A stretch of DNA of 64,000 bases from contig NZ_JADKPO010000006.1 in assembly GCF_015352445.1 (NCBI RefSeq), positions 1 through 64,000 of the forward strand. Reading direction: 5' to 3'. Source of the DNA: Nocardioides agariphilus. Lineage in GTDB: Bacteria; Actinomycetota; Actinomycetes; Propionibacteriales; Nocardioidaceae. How positions within the stretch are numbered: position 1 is the stretch's first letter; each line of letters starts with the position of its first letter. The translations under genes and the position numbers were made by a program. The notes below the pieces were generated by a model. It saw nothing but the letters and a program-made list of their open reading frames with translations. It was not told the origin of the DNA and did not search any database. Shown piece by piece: positions 24,953 to 33,270 of the stretch.

Positions 24953-25521
24953 GTCGTCTCGGGGGCCCATTCCTCGGCGAGCAGCGCATAGGTGTAGCCG
25001 TCGAGCCAGCCCCGATCACGGTGCAGCGAGTCCTTGATCGCATGGGACTCGCGGCGCATCCCCAGCTTCTCCATCAGCCGCCACGAGCCGGTGTTGTCGG
25101 AGAAGCACGTCGCGTAGACGCGGTGCAGGCCGAGCTCCGCGAAGCAGCGGTCGACGAGAGCGCGAACGGCCTCGAGGGCGAGTCCCTGTCCCTGGTGTTC
25201 GGGGCTCAGCGCCCAGCCGATCTCGGCCTGCTGAGGTGCTTGGTCCTGCACCTCTGCTTGTGCCCAGCAGTCGGAGACCGAGAGGTAGAGGTCGCCGACC
25301 ATCTGTCCGTCGCGCTCCACGACCAGCGTGCGGGTCCGGAACTCCTCGTCCCTGAACCGTTCCTCGACCGAGGTCAGGTCCTCCGACAGGCGCGGCAACC
25401 ACTCGGCCACCTCGGGAAGTCGGCGGTAGGCCTGGAAGGCCGCTGCGTCTGTCTCCTCCGACGGCCTGATGCGCAGCCGCTCGGTGACGATCGGCCACGA
25501 CACCTTGTCCTGTGAGCTCAT
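24934..25521 (-). CDS. GNAT acetyltransferase (RimJ/RimL type)
   Basis: 195-aa GNAT enzyme. The N-terminal ERLRIRPSEETDAAAFQAYR is typical of RimJ/RimL-like members. The acetyl-CoA site is the SPEHQGQGLALEAVRALV stretch (Q/G-x-x-G at about 110-113), and SDNTGSWRLMEKLGMRRE is the conserved motif B helix. The acceptor substrate (a protein N-terminus or a small amine) is not predictable. The start shares a 23-base intergenic region with the divergent threonine aldolase gene. Confidence 0.88.
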   Translation of the reverse strand: MSSQDKVSWPIVTERLRIRPSEETDAAAFQAYRRLPEVAEWLPRLSEDLTSVEERFRDEEFRTRTLVVERDGQMVGDLYLSVSDCWAQAEVQDQAPQQAEIGWALSPEHQGQGLALEAVRALVDRCFAELGLHRVYATCFSDNTGSWRLMEKLGMRRESHAIKDSLHRDRGWLDGYTYALLAEEWAPETTSRPSP

Positions 25522-25544
25522 GATCCGACGCTAGCCTCACCAAC
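25522..25544. promoter_or_regulatory. overlapping divergent leaderless promoters
   Basis: Only 23 bases separate the GNAT ATG (minus) from the threonine aldolase GTG (plus). TAGCCT at 25532-25537 is 7 bases before the GTG. On the other strand TAGCGT (25533 down to 25528) is 6 bases before the ATG. The two -10 hexamers share the two central bases of a GCTAGC palindrome, so the polymerases should compete for one site. Confidence 0.65.
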
Positions 25545-26561
25545 GTGCCGATCGACGCGCCCATCGACCTACGCAGCGACACCCTCACCAAACCGACCGA
25601 CGGGATGCGGGCGGCGATGGCCTCCGCCGAGGTGGGCGACGACGTCTACGGCGAGGATCCGACGGTCTCGGCCCTGCAAGAGCGCGTGGCGGCGTTGTTC
25701 GGGCACGAGGCTGCCTTGTTCACGCCGACCGGCTCGCTGGCCAACCTGCTGGCCGTGCGGTCCCTGGTCGTGCCCGGGCAGGAGGTGCTGTGCGAGTCCT
25801 CGGCACACATCGCGAGGGCGGAGCTGGGCGCCCACGGTGCCTACGGCGGCGTGACCATGCGTACCTGGACCCACCCGCGTGGCCAGGTCGACCTGCCGGC
25901 GATCTCGGCCATGTACGCGCCCGACATGGGGCCCTTCTTCGTCCGCACCGCCGCGGTGTCGGTCGAGAACACCCACAACTTCGCGGGTGGAGCGGTGCTC
26001 CCGCTGGCCGACCTGGAGGCGCTGCGGTCCTGGACGGCGTCGCTCGGCGTCGCCGTGCACCTCGACGGCGCACGCATCTGGAACGCCCACGTGGCCACGG
26101 GCACCCCGCTGGCGGCGTACGGCGCCCAGGCCGACGTGCTGAGCGTGTGCTTCTCCAAGGGCCTCGGCGCACCCGTCGGTTCGATGCTGGTCGGGTCGGC
26201 AGCCGCTGTCGCGGAGGCGCGGGTGGCCCGCAAGCGGCTGGGCGCCGGAATGCGTCAGGTGGGCATCCTGGCCGCCGGTGCGGCCTACGCCCTCGACCAC
26301 CACGTCGAGCGACTGGCCGACGACCACGAGCACGCGCGGATCCTGGCGCAGGCCTGTGGCGTCGACCCACGGGCCGTGGCCACCAACATCGTCGTCATCG
26401 AGCGTCCCGACGCGGCAGCGTTCGTGGCTGCCGCGCGCGATCGGGGTGTGCTCGTGTCCGCGGTCGGCCCGCGCACGGTCCGGCTGGTCACCCACCTCGG
26501 CGTCAGCCGTGGCGACACCCAGCGGGCGGCTGAGGTGCTGACCCAGCTGTTCGGTGGTTGA
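25545..26561 (+). CDS. ltaE: low-specificity L-threonine aldolase
   Basis: 338-aa fold-type I PLP enzyme splitting threonine or allo-threonine into glycine and acetaldehyde. Seen: IDLRSDTLTKPTDGMRAAMA at the start, VGDDVYGEDPTV, the cofactor Asp in VHLDGARIWN, and the Schiff-base Lys in SVCFSKGLGAPVGS (near residue 203). Length is normal. GTG start, apparently leaderless. Confidence 0.94.
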   Translation: MPIDAPIDLRSDTLTKPTDGMRAAMASAEVGDDVYGEDPTVSALQERVAALFGHEAALFTPTGSLANLLAVRSLVVPGQEVLCESSAHIARAELGAHGAYGGVTMRTWTHPRGQVDLPAISAMYAPDMGPFFVRTAAVSVENTHNFAGGAVLPLADLEALRSWTASLGVAVHLDGARIWNAHVATGTPLAAYGAQADVLSVCFSKGLGAPVGSMLVGSAAAVAEARVARKRLGAGMRQVGILAAGAAYALDHHVERLADDHEHARILAQACGVDPRAVATNIVVIERPDAAAFVAAARDRGVLVSAVGPRTVRLVTHLGVSRGDTQRAAEVLTQLFGG

Positions 26562-26591
26562 CGGGCGAGCCTTGCGAGCCTCGAAACCCGC

Positions 26592-27632
26592 TCACGCTGA
26601 CGGCACCCCGACCAGGCTGACCTCGCTGACCGCCGTGTAGTCACGGGCGCTGCGGCCGCCTCCCGGGGAGCTGACTGAGACGAGGCGGAGCTTGATCGTC
26701 GAGGTGGTCACGGTGGAGGAGAGCTCGATGGTCTGCATCTGCTTGGTCGCACGCAGCGCCTGGTCGATGGTGGAGCCGTCGTCGAAGATCCACTGAGCCA
26801 TCAGGACCCGCCGGTTGCCGAGGTACCAGTTGAGGTTGTGGCCGCCGACGAAGGCGTTCTTGGCGTAGCCGTTGATCAACCCGACGCGCGTGATGGAGGT
26901 CGACGAGGAGAGCGTGAAGGTCAGCTCGCTGCCCGTGCCGTCGCCCGCCATCCGCCAGCACGTGTCGGCCAAGCCGTCGAGCATGTTGGCGGCGTCGTAG
27001 GTCGTGCGGTTGCCGAACGCGTCGGCGTTGGGCGGGGCGGTTCGCGGCGCGACGGCGGTGGCCGAGGACGCCACGTCGACGGCTTCGCCCGGGGCGGCGG
27101 GCTCGGACGTCGCCGGCCCTGATGACGACGGCCCTGATGACGACGGCGAGTCATCGGTGCCACCGGAGGCTCGCGGCACCGAGAGGGTCTCGCCGGTGCC
27201 GGGGCCAGACCGACCTTCGCTCGGGGAGAACAGCAGCCACACCCCGGCGAAGGCGACCAGCACCAGCACGACGGCGAGGATCGCCCACACCAGCCACGGG
27301 GGACTCCCGCGGCGGTCGTCGGCGTCCTCCTCGTCGTCGAGGTACGCCGGGGGCTCCGGCGCGTAGATCGCAGGTGCCCGCTGCCCCGGCTCGCGGTGGG
27401 CCGCAACGTCGAGCTCGTCGGCGAACAGCGGGTAGCGCGCAGGCGCGGGGATCGGGGCAGATGCAGGCTCGACCGCCTCTCGGAGCGCCGCACGCTCGGC
27501 TGTGTCGGTCCGCCAGGTCGACGGGGTGCGCGGCTGGGGACCGGTTTGCGGTGAGAGCACCGCGGCGCCGCACGAGGGGCACGAGGGCGCGTCGCCGACC
27601 TCGCTACCGCAGCTCGCGCAGGTGGTGGTCAT
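26592..27632 (-). CDS. zinc-ribbon membrane protein with extracytoplasmic glycan-binding-like domain
   Basis: 346 aa. An N-terminal zinc ribbon (CASCGSEVGDAPSCPSCG) is followed by a disordered acidic linker, one transmembrane helix near residues 112-134, a Ser/Pro/Gly-rich linker, and a C-terminal beta domain (about 215-346) resembling discoidin/NADase-type glycan-binding domains (YDAANMLDGLADTCWRMAGD, VGLINGYAKNAF, RRVLMAQWIFDDGS). It is likely a cytosol-to-cell-surface anchor that binds envelope sugar. The first ATG follows a GTG; the ATG at 27632 was chosen. It follows aroF by 59 bases on the same strand. Confidence 0.75.
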   Translation of the reverse strand: MTTTCASCGSEVGDAPSCPSCGAAVLSPQTGPQPRTPSTWRTDTAERAALREAVEPASAPIPAPARYPLFADELDVAAHREPGQRAPAIYAPEPPAYLDDEEDADDRRGSPPWLVWAILAVVLVLVAFAGVWLLFSPSEGRSGPGTGETLSVPRASGGTDDSPSSSGPSSSGPATSEPAAPGEAVDVASSATAVAPRTAPPNADAFGNRTTYDAANMLDGLADTCWRMAGDGTGSELTFTLSSSTSITRVGLINGYAKNAFVGGHNLNWYLGNRRVLMAQWIFDDGSTIDQALRATKQMQTIELSSTVTTSTIKLRLVSVSSPGGGRSARDYTAVSEVSLVGVPSA

Positions 27633-27694
27633 CACGTGTCCTTCAGCGGGTCGAAGTGGCTCTCAACCGGACCCAATGTAGGCGTTTGCGCTGG

Positions 27695-28744
27695 TCAGGT
27701 CACCTGCAGCCGCTCTGCGGCATCGACGCGACCCACCAGCGGCGGGATCCGACGTACGGCCGCGGCCAGGTCCCGCAGATCGGATCCGACCAGGGCTTGC
27801 GGACCGTCGCACAGCGCCGACTCGGGGTCCGGATGCACGTCGACGATCACGCCGTCGGCCCCGGCCGCGATGCCCGCTCTGGCCAGGGGCACCACGAGGT
27901 CCTTGCGCCCGGCCGCGTGCGAGGGGTCGACGATGATCGGCAGGTGGCTGGTCGCCTGGACGATCGGCACGGCAGAGATGTCGAGCGTGTTGCGGGTCGC
28001 GGGCTCGAAGGTGCGGATTCCGCGCTCACACAGCACCACGTCGAGGTTGCCGCGCTGGGCGATGTACTCGGCCGCCATCAGCCACTCCTCGATGGTCGCG
28101 GTCATGCCGCGCTTGAGCAGCACCGGCGTGCCGGCCTCGCCGGCAGCCTGGAGCAGCCCGAAGTTGGCCATGTTGCGGGTGCCGATCTGCAACATGTCGG
28201 CGTACTCGCACACGATCGGCACGTCGCGCGCGTCGACCACCTCGGTGACCACCGGCATGCCGGTGGCCTCACGGGTCTCGGCGAGGATCTTGAGGCCCTC
28301 CAGACCCAGACCCTGGAAGGCGTACGGCGAGGTGCGCGGCTTGAAGGCCCCACCGCGTAGCACGGTGGCGCCGGCTGCCTGAGCCATCTGCGCCGCCTCC
28401 AGGGTCTGACCGGGGGTCTCGACCGCGCAGGGCCCGGCGATGAAGGTGAACGTCTCCGGCCCGATCGGCACGCGATGACCGGCGGGACCGACCCACACGG
28501 TGGAGCGCTCGGGGTGGTGCTGACGACTGACGAGCTTGTAGGGGTCGGAGATCCGGTGTACGTCGGCGACCCCACCCAGGGCTCGCAGGTTGAGGTGGTG
28601 GAAGGAGTCGATGTCACCGACCAGTCCGATGATCGTGCGCTCGACGCCCTTGCTCACGAACGCCTCGCCGCCGACGCTCTCGACCCGTTCGACGACGTGC
28701 TCGATCTGCTCCTCGGTCGCCCCCGGCGCCATCACGATCACCAC
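27695..28744 (-). CDS. aroF: class I (type I-beta) 3-deoxy-7-phosphoheptulonate synthase
   Basis: 349-aa class I-beta DAHP synthase with an N-terminal ferredoxin-like regulatory domain (MVIVMAPGATEEQIEHVV, about 1-70) and a TIM-barrel catalytic domain: FIAGPCAVE, RGGAFKPRTSPYAFQG, LLKRGMTATIEEW, LCERGIRTFE and VDPSHAAGRKD. The N-terminal domain usually confers feedback control. GTG start; TAGCGT lies 7 bases upstream and a perfect inverted repeat begins next to it. It duplicates the reaction of the class II enzyme at 22315-23676. Confidence 0.94.
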   Translation of the reverse strand: MVIVMAPGATEEQIEHVVERVESVGGEAFVSKGVERTIIGLVGDIDSFHHLNLRALGGVADVHRISDPYKLVSRQHHPERSTVWVGPAGHRVPIGPETFTFIAGPCAVETPGQTLEAAQMAQAAGATVLRGGAFKPRTSPYAFQGLGLEGLKILAETREATGMPVVTEVVDARDVPIVCEYADMLQIGTRNMANFGLLQAAGEAGTPVLLKRGMTATIEEWLMAAEYIAQRGNLDVVLCERGIRTFEPATRNTLDISAVPIVQATSHLPIIVDPSHAAGRKDLVVPLARAGIAAGADGVIVDVHPDPESALCDGPQALVGSDLRDLAAAVRRIPPLVGRVDAAERLQVT

Positions 28745-28751
28745 GCGGGCG

Positions 28752-28814
28752 ACGCTAGCCCGATTCGTCAGGGGTCGGCCGGGGGTTCTCAGCGGGCGGA
28801 TCCCTGACGAATCG
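28752..28814 (-). promoter_or_regulatory. aroF promoter with adjacent perfect inverted repeat
   Basis: The likely -10 TAGCGT (28757 down to 28752) is 7 bases before the aroF GTG. A perfect 13-bp inverted repeat, CGATTCGTCAGGG at 28761-28773 and its complement at 28802-28814, has one arm in the -10/-35 spacer. It may terminate the upstream EamA gene, serve as an operator for aroF, or both. The spacer contains a GCGATCAGCC direct repeat just beyond (28812-28831). Confidence 0.5.
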
Positions 28815-28827
28815 CGATCAGCCGCGA

Positions 28828-29727
28828 TCAGCCGGCCAGGTGCGTGACCTCGGCCTCGACCTTGCGGCGGGGGACCAGCTCGACGACCAGCATCGCCGCG
28901 AGCACCAGCGCGCCGCCGAGGAACATCCGGGAGGTCAGCGACTCACCGCCCAACAGCACCGCGAAGAACGCGGCGAAGACCGGCTCCATGCTCATCACGA
29001 TCGCGGTCCGGGTCGGGGGCAGATGTGCCTGTGCCCAGGTCTGCCCCACGATGCCAAGCGCTCCCGGGAGCAGGGCCATGTAGAGCAGCGCGACCCAGTC
29101 GGAGCTCCGCTCGGGCAGCACGATGCCGTCGGGGGCGGTCGTGACCAGGCACACGGCGGCGATCACGGCGAGCTGCACGATGGCCAGGCCCATCGCGTCG
29201 CTCGGCGTGGACCAGGCGCCGAGGCCGACGATGTGGAGCGCGTAGAGCATCGCGGCCACGAAGGTCAGCGCCTCGCCGTAGCCCACCGAGAGGCCGTCGA
29301 GGGTCAGCACGCCGAGACCGACCACGGCCAGCAGGACGGCGGCCCACGTCAGCCCGGTGATCCGGGTGCGCAACAGCACAGCGGCGAACAGTGGCGTCGC
29401 CACGACGTAGAGCCCGGTGATGAAGCCGGACACGCTGGCGGGCGTGTGGGCAAGGCCGGCGGTCTGGAGGATCTGACCGAAGCCGTAGAGCAGGCCGAGC
29501 ACGGTGGCGTGCCGTCTGGCCCGTCTGCTGAGCCGCCCGAACGCCCGCGGGGCCATCAGCACCAGGGCCAGGGCCGCGATCGCGAATCGCACGCCGAGGA
29601 AGTCGAGCGTCGGGACCCGGTCGAGCAGGTCCTTGATCAGGAAGAAGGTGCTGCCCCAGCCAGCGGTGATGGCGAGCAGGGCAGCCGTGGCCAGCAGCGT
29701 CGTACGACGGGTGGTGGCTGCGGCCAT
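28828..29727 (-). CDS. EamA/DMT-family transporter
   Basis: 299-aa ten-helix drug/metabolite transporter with two EamA repeats. The first begins ITAGWGSTFFLIKDLLDR (about 20-37) and the second has TFVAAMLYALHIVGLGAW and ALLPGALGIVGQTWAQ. Metabolite unknown; its place beside aroF might point to an aromatic compound (weak inference). The ATG at 29727 was preferred to the upstream GTG because TAGGGT lies 8 bases before it. Confidence 0.87.
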   Translation of the reverse strand: MAAATTRRTTLLATAALLAITAGWGSTFFLIKDLLDRVPTLDFLGVRFAIAALALVLMAPRAFGRLSRRARRHATVLGLLYGFGQILQTAGLAHTPASVSGFITGLYVVATPLFAAVLLRTRITGLTWAAVLLAVVGLGVLTLDGLSVGYGEALTFVAAMLYALHIVGLGAWSTPSDAMGLAIVQLAVIAAVCLVTTAPDGIVLPERSSDWVALLYMALLPGALGIVGQTWAQAHLPPTRTAIVMSMEPVFAAFFAVLLGGESLTSRMFLGGALVLAAMLVVELVPRRKVEAEVTHLAG

Positions 29728-29779
29728 GGGCGCACACCCTAGCGACGGCACACGTGGGGCCAGTCAGGCCCGGTCAGGG

Positions 29780-31912
29780 TCAGATCAGGTAGAGGGTGAC
29801 GGTCGAGCCCCTCGGGATCATCGTCCCGGAGTCGGGGTCGGTGTCGTAGACGAAGCCGAGGCCGAGGTAGTTGTCGACGTGCGCGATCTCCACGTGGAAG
29901 CCCGCAGCCTCGAGCACCTCCTGGGCGTGCTCCCAGCCCGAGGCCCGCAGGCCGCCCGGCACCTCGATCAGCTCGGGACCGAGCGAGACCACGAGCGACA
30001 CCTCGTCGCCTCGGTAGAGCGTGCCGTCGACAGGGTCTTGGGAGATGACCTTGCCCTCGGGCACTTCGTCGGAGTACTCCTCCTTCGTCGTGACCTCGAG
30101 TCCCTTCTTCTCCAGCGCTGCCTGGGCCGCCTCGGCGTCCTTGCCCGTCCAGTTCTTGATGGTCAGCGGCTTGCGGCCCTTGCTGACGTAGAGGTCGACG
30201 ACCGTGTCGGGCTTGAGGGTCTGGCCGGCGGGCGGGTCGCTGCGGAGCACGACGCCCTCGGGAACGGTCTCGGACCAGCGGCCGATGGACTTGCCGAACG
30301 CCAGATGCATGCCGAGCAACGCGTCCTGCGCCTGGTCCTCGGTCAGGCCCTTGGTCGTCGGCACGTCGTAGCGCTCCTTGCCGAGCGAGAACACCAGCGT
30401 CACGGTGCCGCCGTCGAGCACCCGGTCGCCGGCGCCCGGGTCGGCCGAGAGCACCCGGCCCTTGGGCACCGTCTCGGAGAAGGCCGCGTCACCGATCTCG
30501 AACTCGAGGCCGGCCGAGTCGAGCTTGTGCTCGGCGGCTGTTGCCGTGAGGCCGAGGACACCGGGCGTCGAGGTGTAGCGCGCCCACCCGAACCACCACG
30601 CACCGACGCCGCCGCCGATCACGAGGAGGAGGGCGAGCAGCAGCAAGACCGGACCGCGCCGAGAACGCCGCGGCCGGCGTGCGCTGGTGATCCGGGGTAC
30701 GTGCGGTGGGGGAGGTACGGGTCGGCGGTCGATCGCCGTCGTGCGGTGCACCGCGGCGGCAGCCTCGGCTGGCTCGGCCACCTCGGTCGACATCATCCGG
30801 GCGAACTCGTCGAGGTCGTACGGGTCGGGCTCGGTGTCCTCACGCTGGTGCTCGCGCAGATCCCCGTGCAGGTCGACGCGCATCGTGTCGGTGGCCACGT
30901 TGCCCTGGTCGCCTGCGTCCTCCTGGTCGAAGTGACGGGCGAGTGCCAGGTCGGCGGTCAGGTCGTCGTCCTCGCGCACGCCGTCGCGCAGCGCCTGGGC
31001 GACGCGGTGCACCTGGTGCAACAGGACGCTCGCGTCGGCGGGCCTCTGGTCGAGGTCACGCGCGGTGGCGCGGGCGACCAGCGCATCGACGTACGCCGGG
31101 AGTCCGGGGACCACCAGGGACGGCGCCGGCACGTCCTCGTGCACGTGCTTGTAGGCGACCTGGATCGGCGACTCACCCTCGTGGGGCTTGGTGCCGGTGA
31201 GCAGCTCGTAGAGCAGCACGCCCACGGCGTAGACGTCGGCCCGAGCATCCGACCGTCCGTCGATGACGAGCTCGGGTGCCAGGTAGGAAACGGTGCCGAT
31301 CAGCACGCCGCCGGTCGCAGTGTGCTGCGTGTCGGCGCTGACGGCCTTGGCCAGACCGAAGTCGGCGACCTTGACGCGTCCGTCGTCGGCGATCAGGACG
31401 TTCTCGGGCTTGATGTCGCGATGGATCAGGCCGGCTCGGTGCGCGCTGGCGAGCGCCGACAAGATCGGCTCCACCAGAGCCAGCGCCCGCGAGGGAGCCA
31501 TCGGGCTCTCCTTGCGGATCACGTCGCGCAGCGTGTGCCCCACGACGTACTCCATGACCAGGAAGACGGTGCCGTCGTCGTCGCCCTGGTCGAAGACCGC
31601 CACCACGTTGGGGTGGTCCAGGCGTGCTGCCGATCGCGCCTCGCGGACGAACCGGGCTGCGAACTCCTCGTCGTCACCCAGGCCTGCATGCATCACCTTC
31701 ACCGCGCACTGGCGGTCGAGCCTGAGGTCGGTGGCCTCGTAGACGCCCGCCATCCCACCGCGCGCGATGCGGGCGATGATGCGGTAGCGACCGTCGAGGA
31801 GTCGCCCGACCAGAGGGTCGTTCAGGGTGGCGCCGGGCCCTGCTGGGGCGCGCCCGTGTGACTGCACTCGACCCTCCAATGCACCGGTCGGGGAAGAAGC
31901 CGGTCCGCCCAT
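29780..31912 (-). CDS. PASTA-domain Ser/Thr protein kinase (PknL-like position)
   Basis: 710-aa membrane kinase. The kinase domain (about 43-310) has the Gly loop IARGGMAGVYEA, Lys72 in CAVKVMH, HRDIKPEN with Asp166 and DFG at 184-186; the activation loop has several Thr (TQHTAT). A basic juxtamembrane stretch and one helix (LLLLALLLVIGGG, near 430) lead to four extracytoplasmic PASTA repeats, which usually bind muropeptides. It is divergent from a Rv2175c homologue, as pknL is in M. tuberculosis, but PknL there lacks PASTA repeats. Probable role: coupling wall status to transcription. Confidence 0.93.
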   Translation of the reverse strand: MGGPASSPTGALEGRVQSHGRAPAGPGATLNDPLVGRLLDGRYRIIARIARGGMAGVYEATDLRLDRQCAVKVMHAGLGDDEEFAARFVREARSAARLDHPNVVAVFDQGDDDGTVFLVMEYVVGHTLRDVIRKESPMAPSRALALVEPILSALASAHRAGLIHRDIKPENVLIADDGRVKVADFGLAKAVSADTQHTATGGVLIGTVSYLAPELVIDGRSDARADVYAVGVLLYELLTGTKPHEGESPIQVAYKHVHEDVPAPSLVVPGLPAYVDALVARATARDLDQRPADASVLLHQVHRVAQALRDGVREDDDLTADLALARHFDQEDAGDQGNVATDTMRVDLHGDLREHQREDTEPDPYDLDEFARMMSTEVAEPAEAAAAVHRTTAIDRRPVPPPPHVPRITSARRPRRSRRGPVLLLLALLLVIGGGVGAWWFGWARYTSTPGVLGLTATAAEHKLDSAGLEFEIGDAAFSETVPKGRVLSADPGAGDRVLDGGTVTLVFSLGKERYDVPTTKGLTEDQAQDALLGMHLAFGKSIGRWSETVPEGVVLRSDPPAGQTLKPDTVVDLYVSKGRKPLTIKNWTGKDAEAAQAALEKKGLEVTTKEEYSDEVPEGKVISQDPVDGTLYRGDEVSLVVSLGPELIEVPGGLRASGWEHAQEVLEAAGFHVEIAHVDNYLGLGFVYDTDPDSGTMIPRGSTVTLYLI

Positions 31913-31996
31913 CGTACGGAGGAGTCCCGTCGGTGGCCCCTCAAGACCGCCCCGGCGTGGCGTTGAGGGACTTCCCGGACGTGACAGCATGTCCGC

Positions 31997-32368
31997 ATGA
32001 CGAGTGTTCCCCTCGCCGAGCAAGACCTTGCCTCCCTCGTCGACGAATGGGTCGACTGGCACGCGGCCGCCGGCCTGCTGGGCGTCCCGGTGTCCCGGGT
32101 CCGCACGATGATCCGCGAGCACGAGCTGGCTGCGGCCGTCCCCTCACCAGGAGCCGGCCAGCAGGTGCCGGCGGCGTTCATCCAAGACGGCCTGGTGGTC
32201 AAGGGTCTGCCGGGCCTGCTGACGGTGATGCACGACAACGGGTACGACGATCGCGAGTGCATCGCGTGGCTGTTCCTCGACGACGACCTCCCGGGTCGCC
32301 CGATCGACGCGCTGCGCGAGAACCGCGGCACGGAGGTCAAGCGCCGCGCCCAGGCCATGGCCTTCTGA
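31997..32368 (+). CDS. Rv2175c-family DNA-binding protein
   Basis: 123-aa protein with a winged helix-turn-helix (VDWHAAAGLLGVPVSRVRTM) and the C-terminal Rv2175c block LDDDLPGRPIDALRENRGTE. In M. tuberculosis Rv2175c is phosphorylated by the neighbouring kinase PknL on its N-terminal tail; here too the gene is divergent from a kinase gene, and the short N-terminal tail has Thr2 and Ser3. Targets unknown. It ends 11 bases before the RNase gene and may be cotranscribed with it. Confidence 0.88.
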   Translation: MTSVPLAEQDLASLVDEWVDWHAAAGLLGVPVSRVRTMIREHELAAAVPSPGAGQQVPAAFIQDGLVVKGLPGLLTVMHDNGYDDRECIAWLFLDDDLPGRPIDALRENRGTEVKRRAQAMAF

Positions 32369-32379
32369 GTCGCAGGGAG

Positions 32380-32793
32380 ATGTCAGCGACGACCCGGCGC
32401 CAGCTCGTCGGGGCTGTGGTGGTCGTCGTGCTGGCCACGCTCGTCTGGTACCTGCAAGGCGGCGACGGGCAGTCGACCGACGCCAACGAGCCCGGCGACC
32501 TGCCCAGCATCGCGGTGTCCGACCTGCCGCCCGAGGCGTTGGAGACGCTGGACCTGATCGACGCGGGCGGGCCCTTCCCCTATCCCGGCGACGACGGCAA
32601 GGTGTTCGGCAACCGTGAGGCCCTGCTGCCCGACCGGCCGTCGGGCTACTACCACGAGTACACCGTGCCGACGCCCGGCTCCGATGACCGTGGCGCGCGG
32701 AGGATCATCACCGGAGGCGAGGGTGATGGCTCCTCCACGGAGTACTACTGGACCGACGACCACTACCGATCGTTCGAGAGGATCGACAGATGA
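32380..32793 (+). CDS. RNase Sa/barnase-type ribonuclease with N-terminal membrane anchor
   Basis: 137-aa guanyl-specific ribonuclease of the N1/T1/Sa group. Residues 48-137 follow RNase Sa (LPPEALETLDLI, GGPFPYPGDDGKVFGNRE, YYHEYTVPTPG, RRIITGG). Likely catalytic residues are Glu93 in YHEYTV, Arg107 or Arg108 in GARRII and His128 in TDDHYRSF. A single hydrophobic N-terminal helix (about 9-25) acts as signal or anchor. The disulfide cysteines of RNase Sa are absent. AGGGAG precedes the ATG. The stop overlaps the barstar start (ATGA). Confidence 0.9.
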   Translation: MSATTRRQLVGAVVVVVLATLVWYLQGGDGQSTDANEPGDLPSIAVSDLPPEALETLDLIDAGGPFPYPGDDGKVFGNREALLPDRPSGYYHEYTVPTPGSDDRGARRIITGGEGDGSSTEYYWTDDHYRSFERIDR

Positions 32794-33224
32794 GCGGACT
32801 GGCGGCCGTGCTGGCGCACCGCAAGGAGCCCGGGATCTACGTGTGGCACGGGCACTTCAAGGACGACGACGTCCGCCACACCGTCGAGCACGCCGGCTGG
32901 CACTACGCCCACATCGACGGCTGGCACGGCGACACCAAGGCCGACTTCCTGCGAGCGGTGGGGGAGGCGCTCGCGTTCCCCGATCACTACGGCCAGAACT
33001 TCGACGCCCTTGCCGACTGCCTCGGCGACATCGTCGCCGGTGACAGCGACGGCTGGCTGCTGCTCTGGGACGGCTGGGGCCCCTTCGCCCGCCTCGACGA
33101 GCGAGCCTTCTCCGTCTCGCTCTCGGTCCTCGGAGGCCGTGTCAACGCGGAGCGAGGCGGGCCCTTCGTGGTCGTCCTCCGCGGCGAAGGCCCCGAGCTC
33201 GAGGGAGTCCCGTCGCTCGACTGA
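32790..33224 (+). CDS. barstar-family ribonuclease inhibitor
   Basis: 144-aa cytosolic inhibitor. The barstar core is HIDGWHGDTKADFLRAVGEA followed by FPDHYGQNFDALADCLGDI, which carries the conserved acidic and aromatic residues that plug the RNase active site. It is about 50 residues longer than B. amyloliquefaciens barstar, with extra N-terminal sequence. Four-base overlap with the RNase gene ensures coordinated synthesis and protects the cell from the enzyme before export. Confidence 0.92.
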   Translation: MSGLAAVLAHRKEPGIYVWHGHFKDDDVRHTVEHAGWHYAHIDGWHGDTKADFLRAVGEALAFPDHYGQNFDALADCLGDIVAGDSDGWLLLWDGWGPFARLDERAFSVSLSVLGGRVNAERGGPFVVVLRGEGPELEGVPSLD

Positions 33225-33270
33225 AGGTGGTGGCCCTCGCGCTTGGGACCAATCGCCCGGCCTCGACGCC

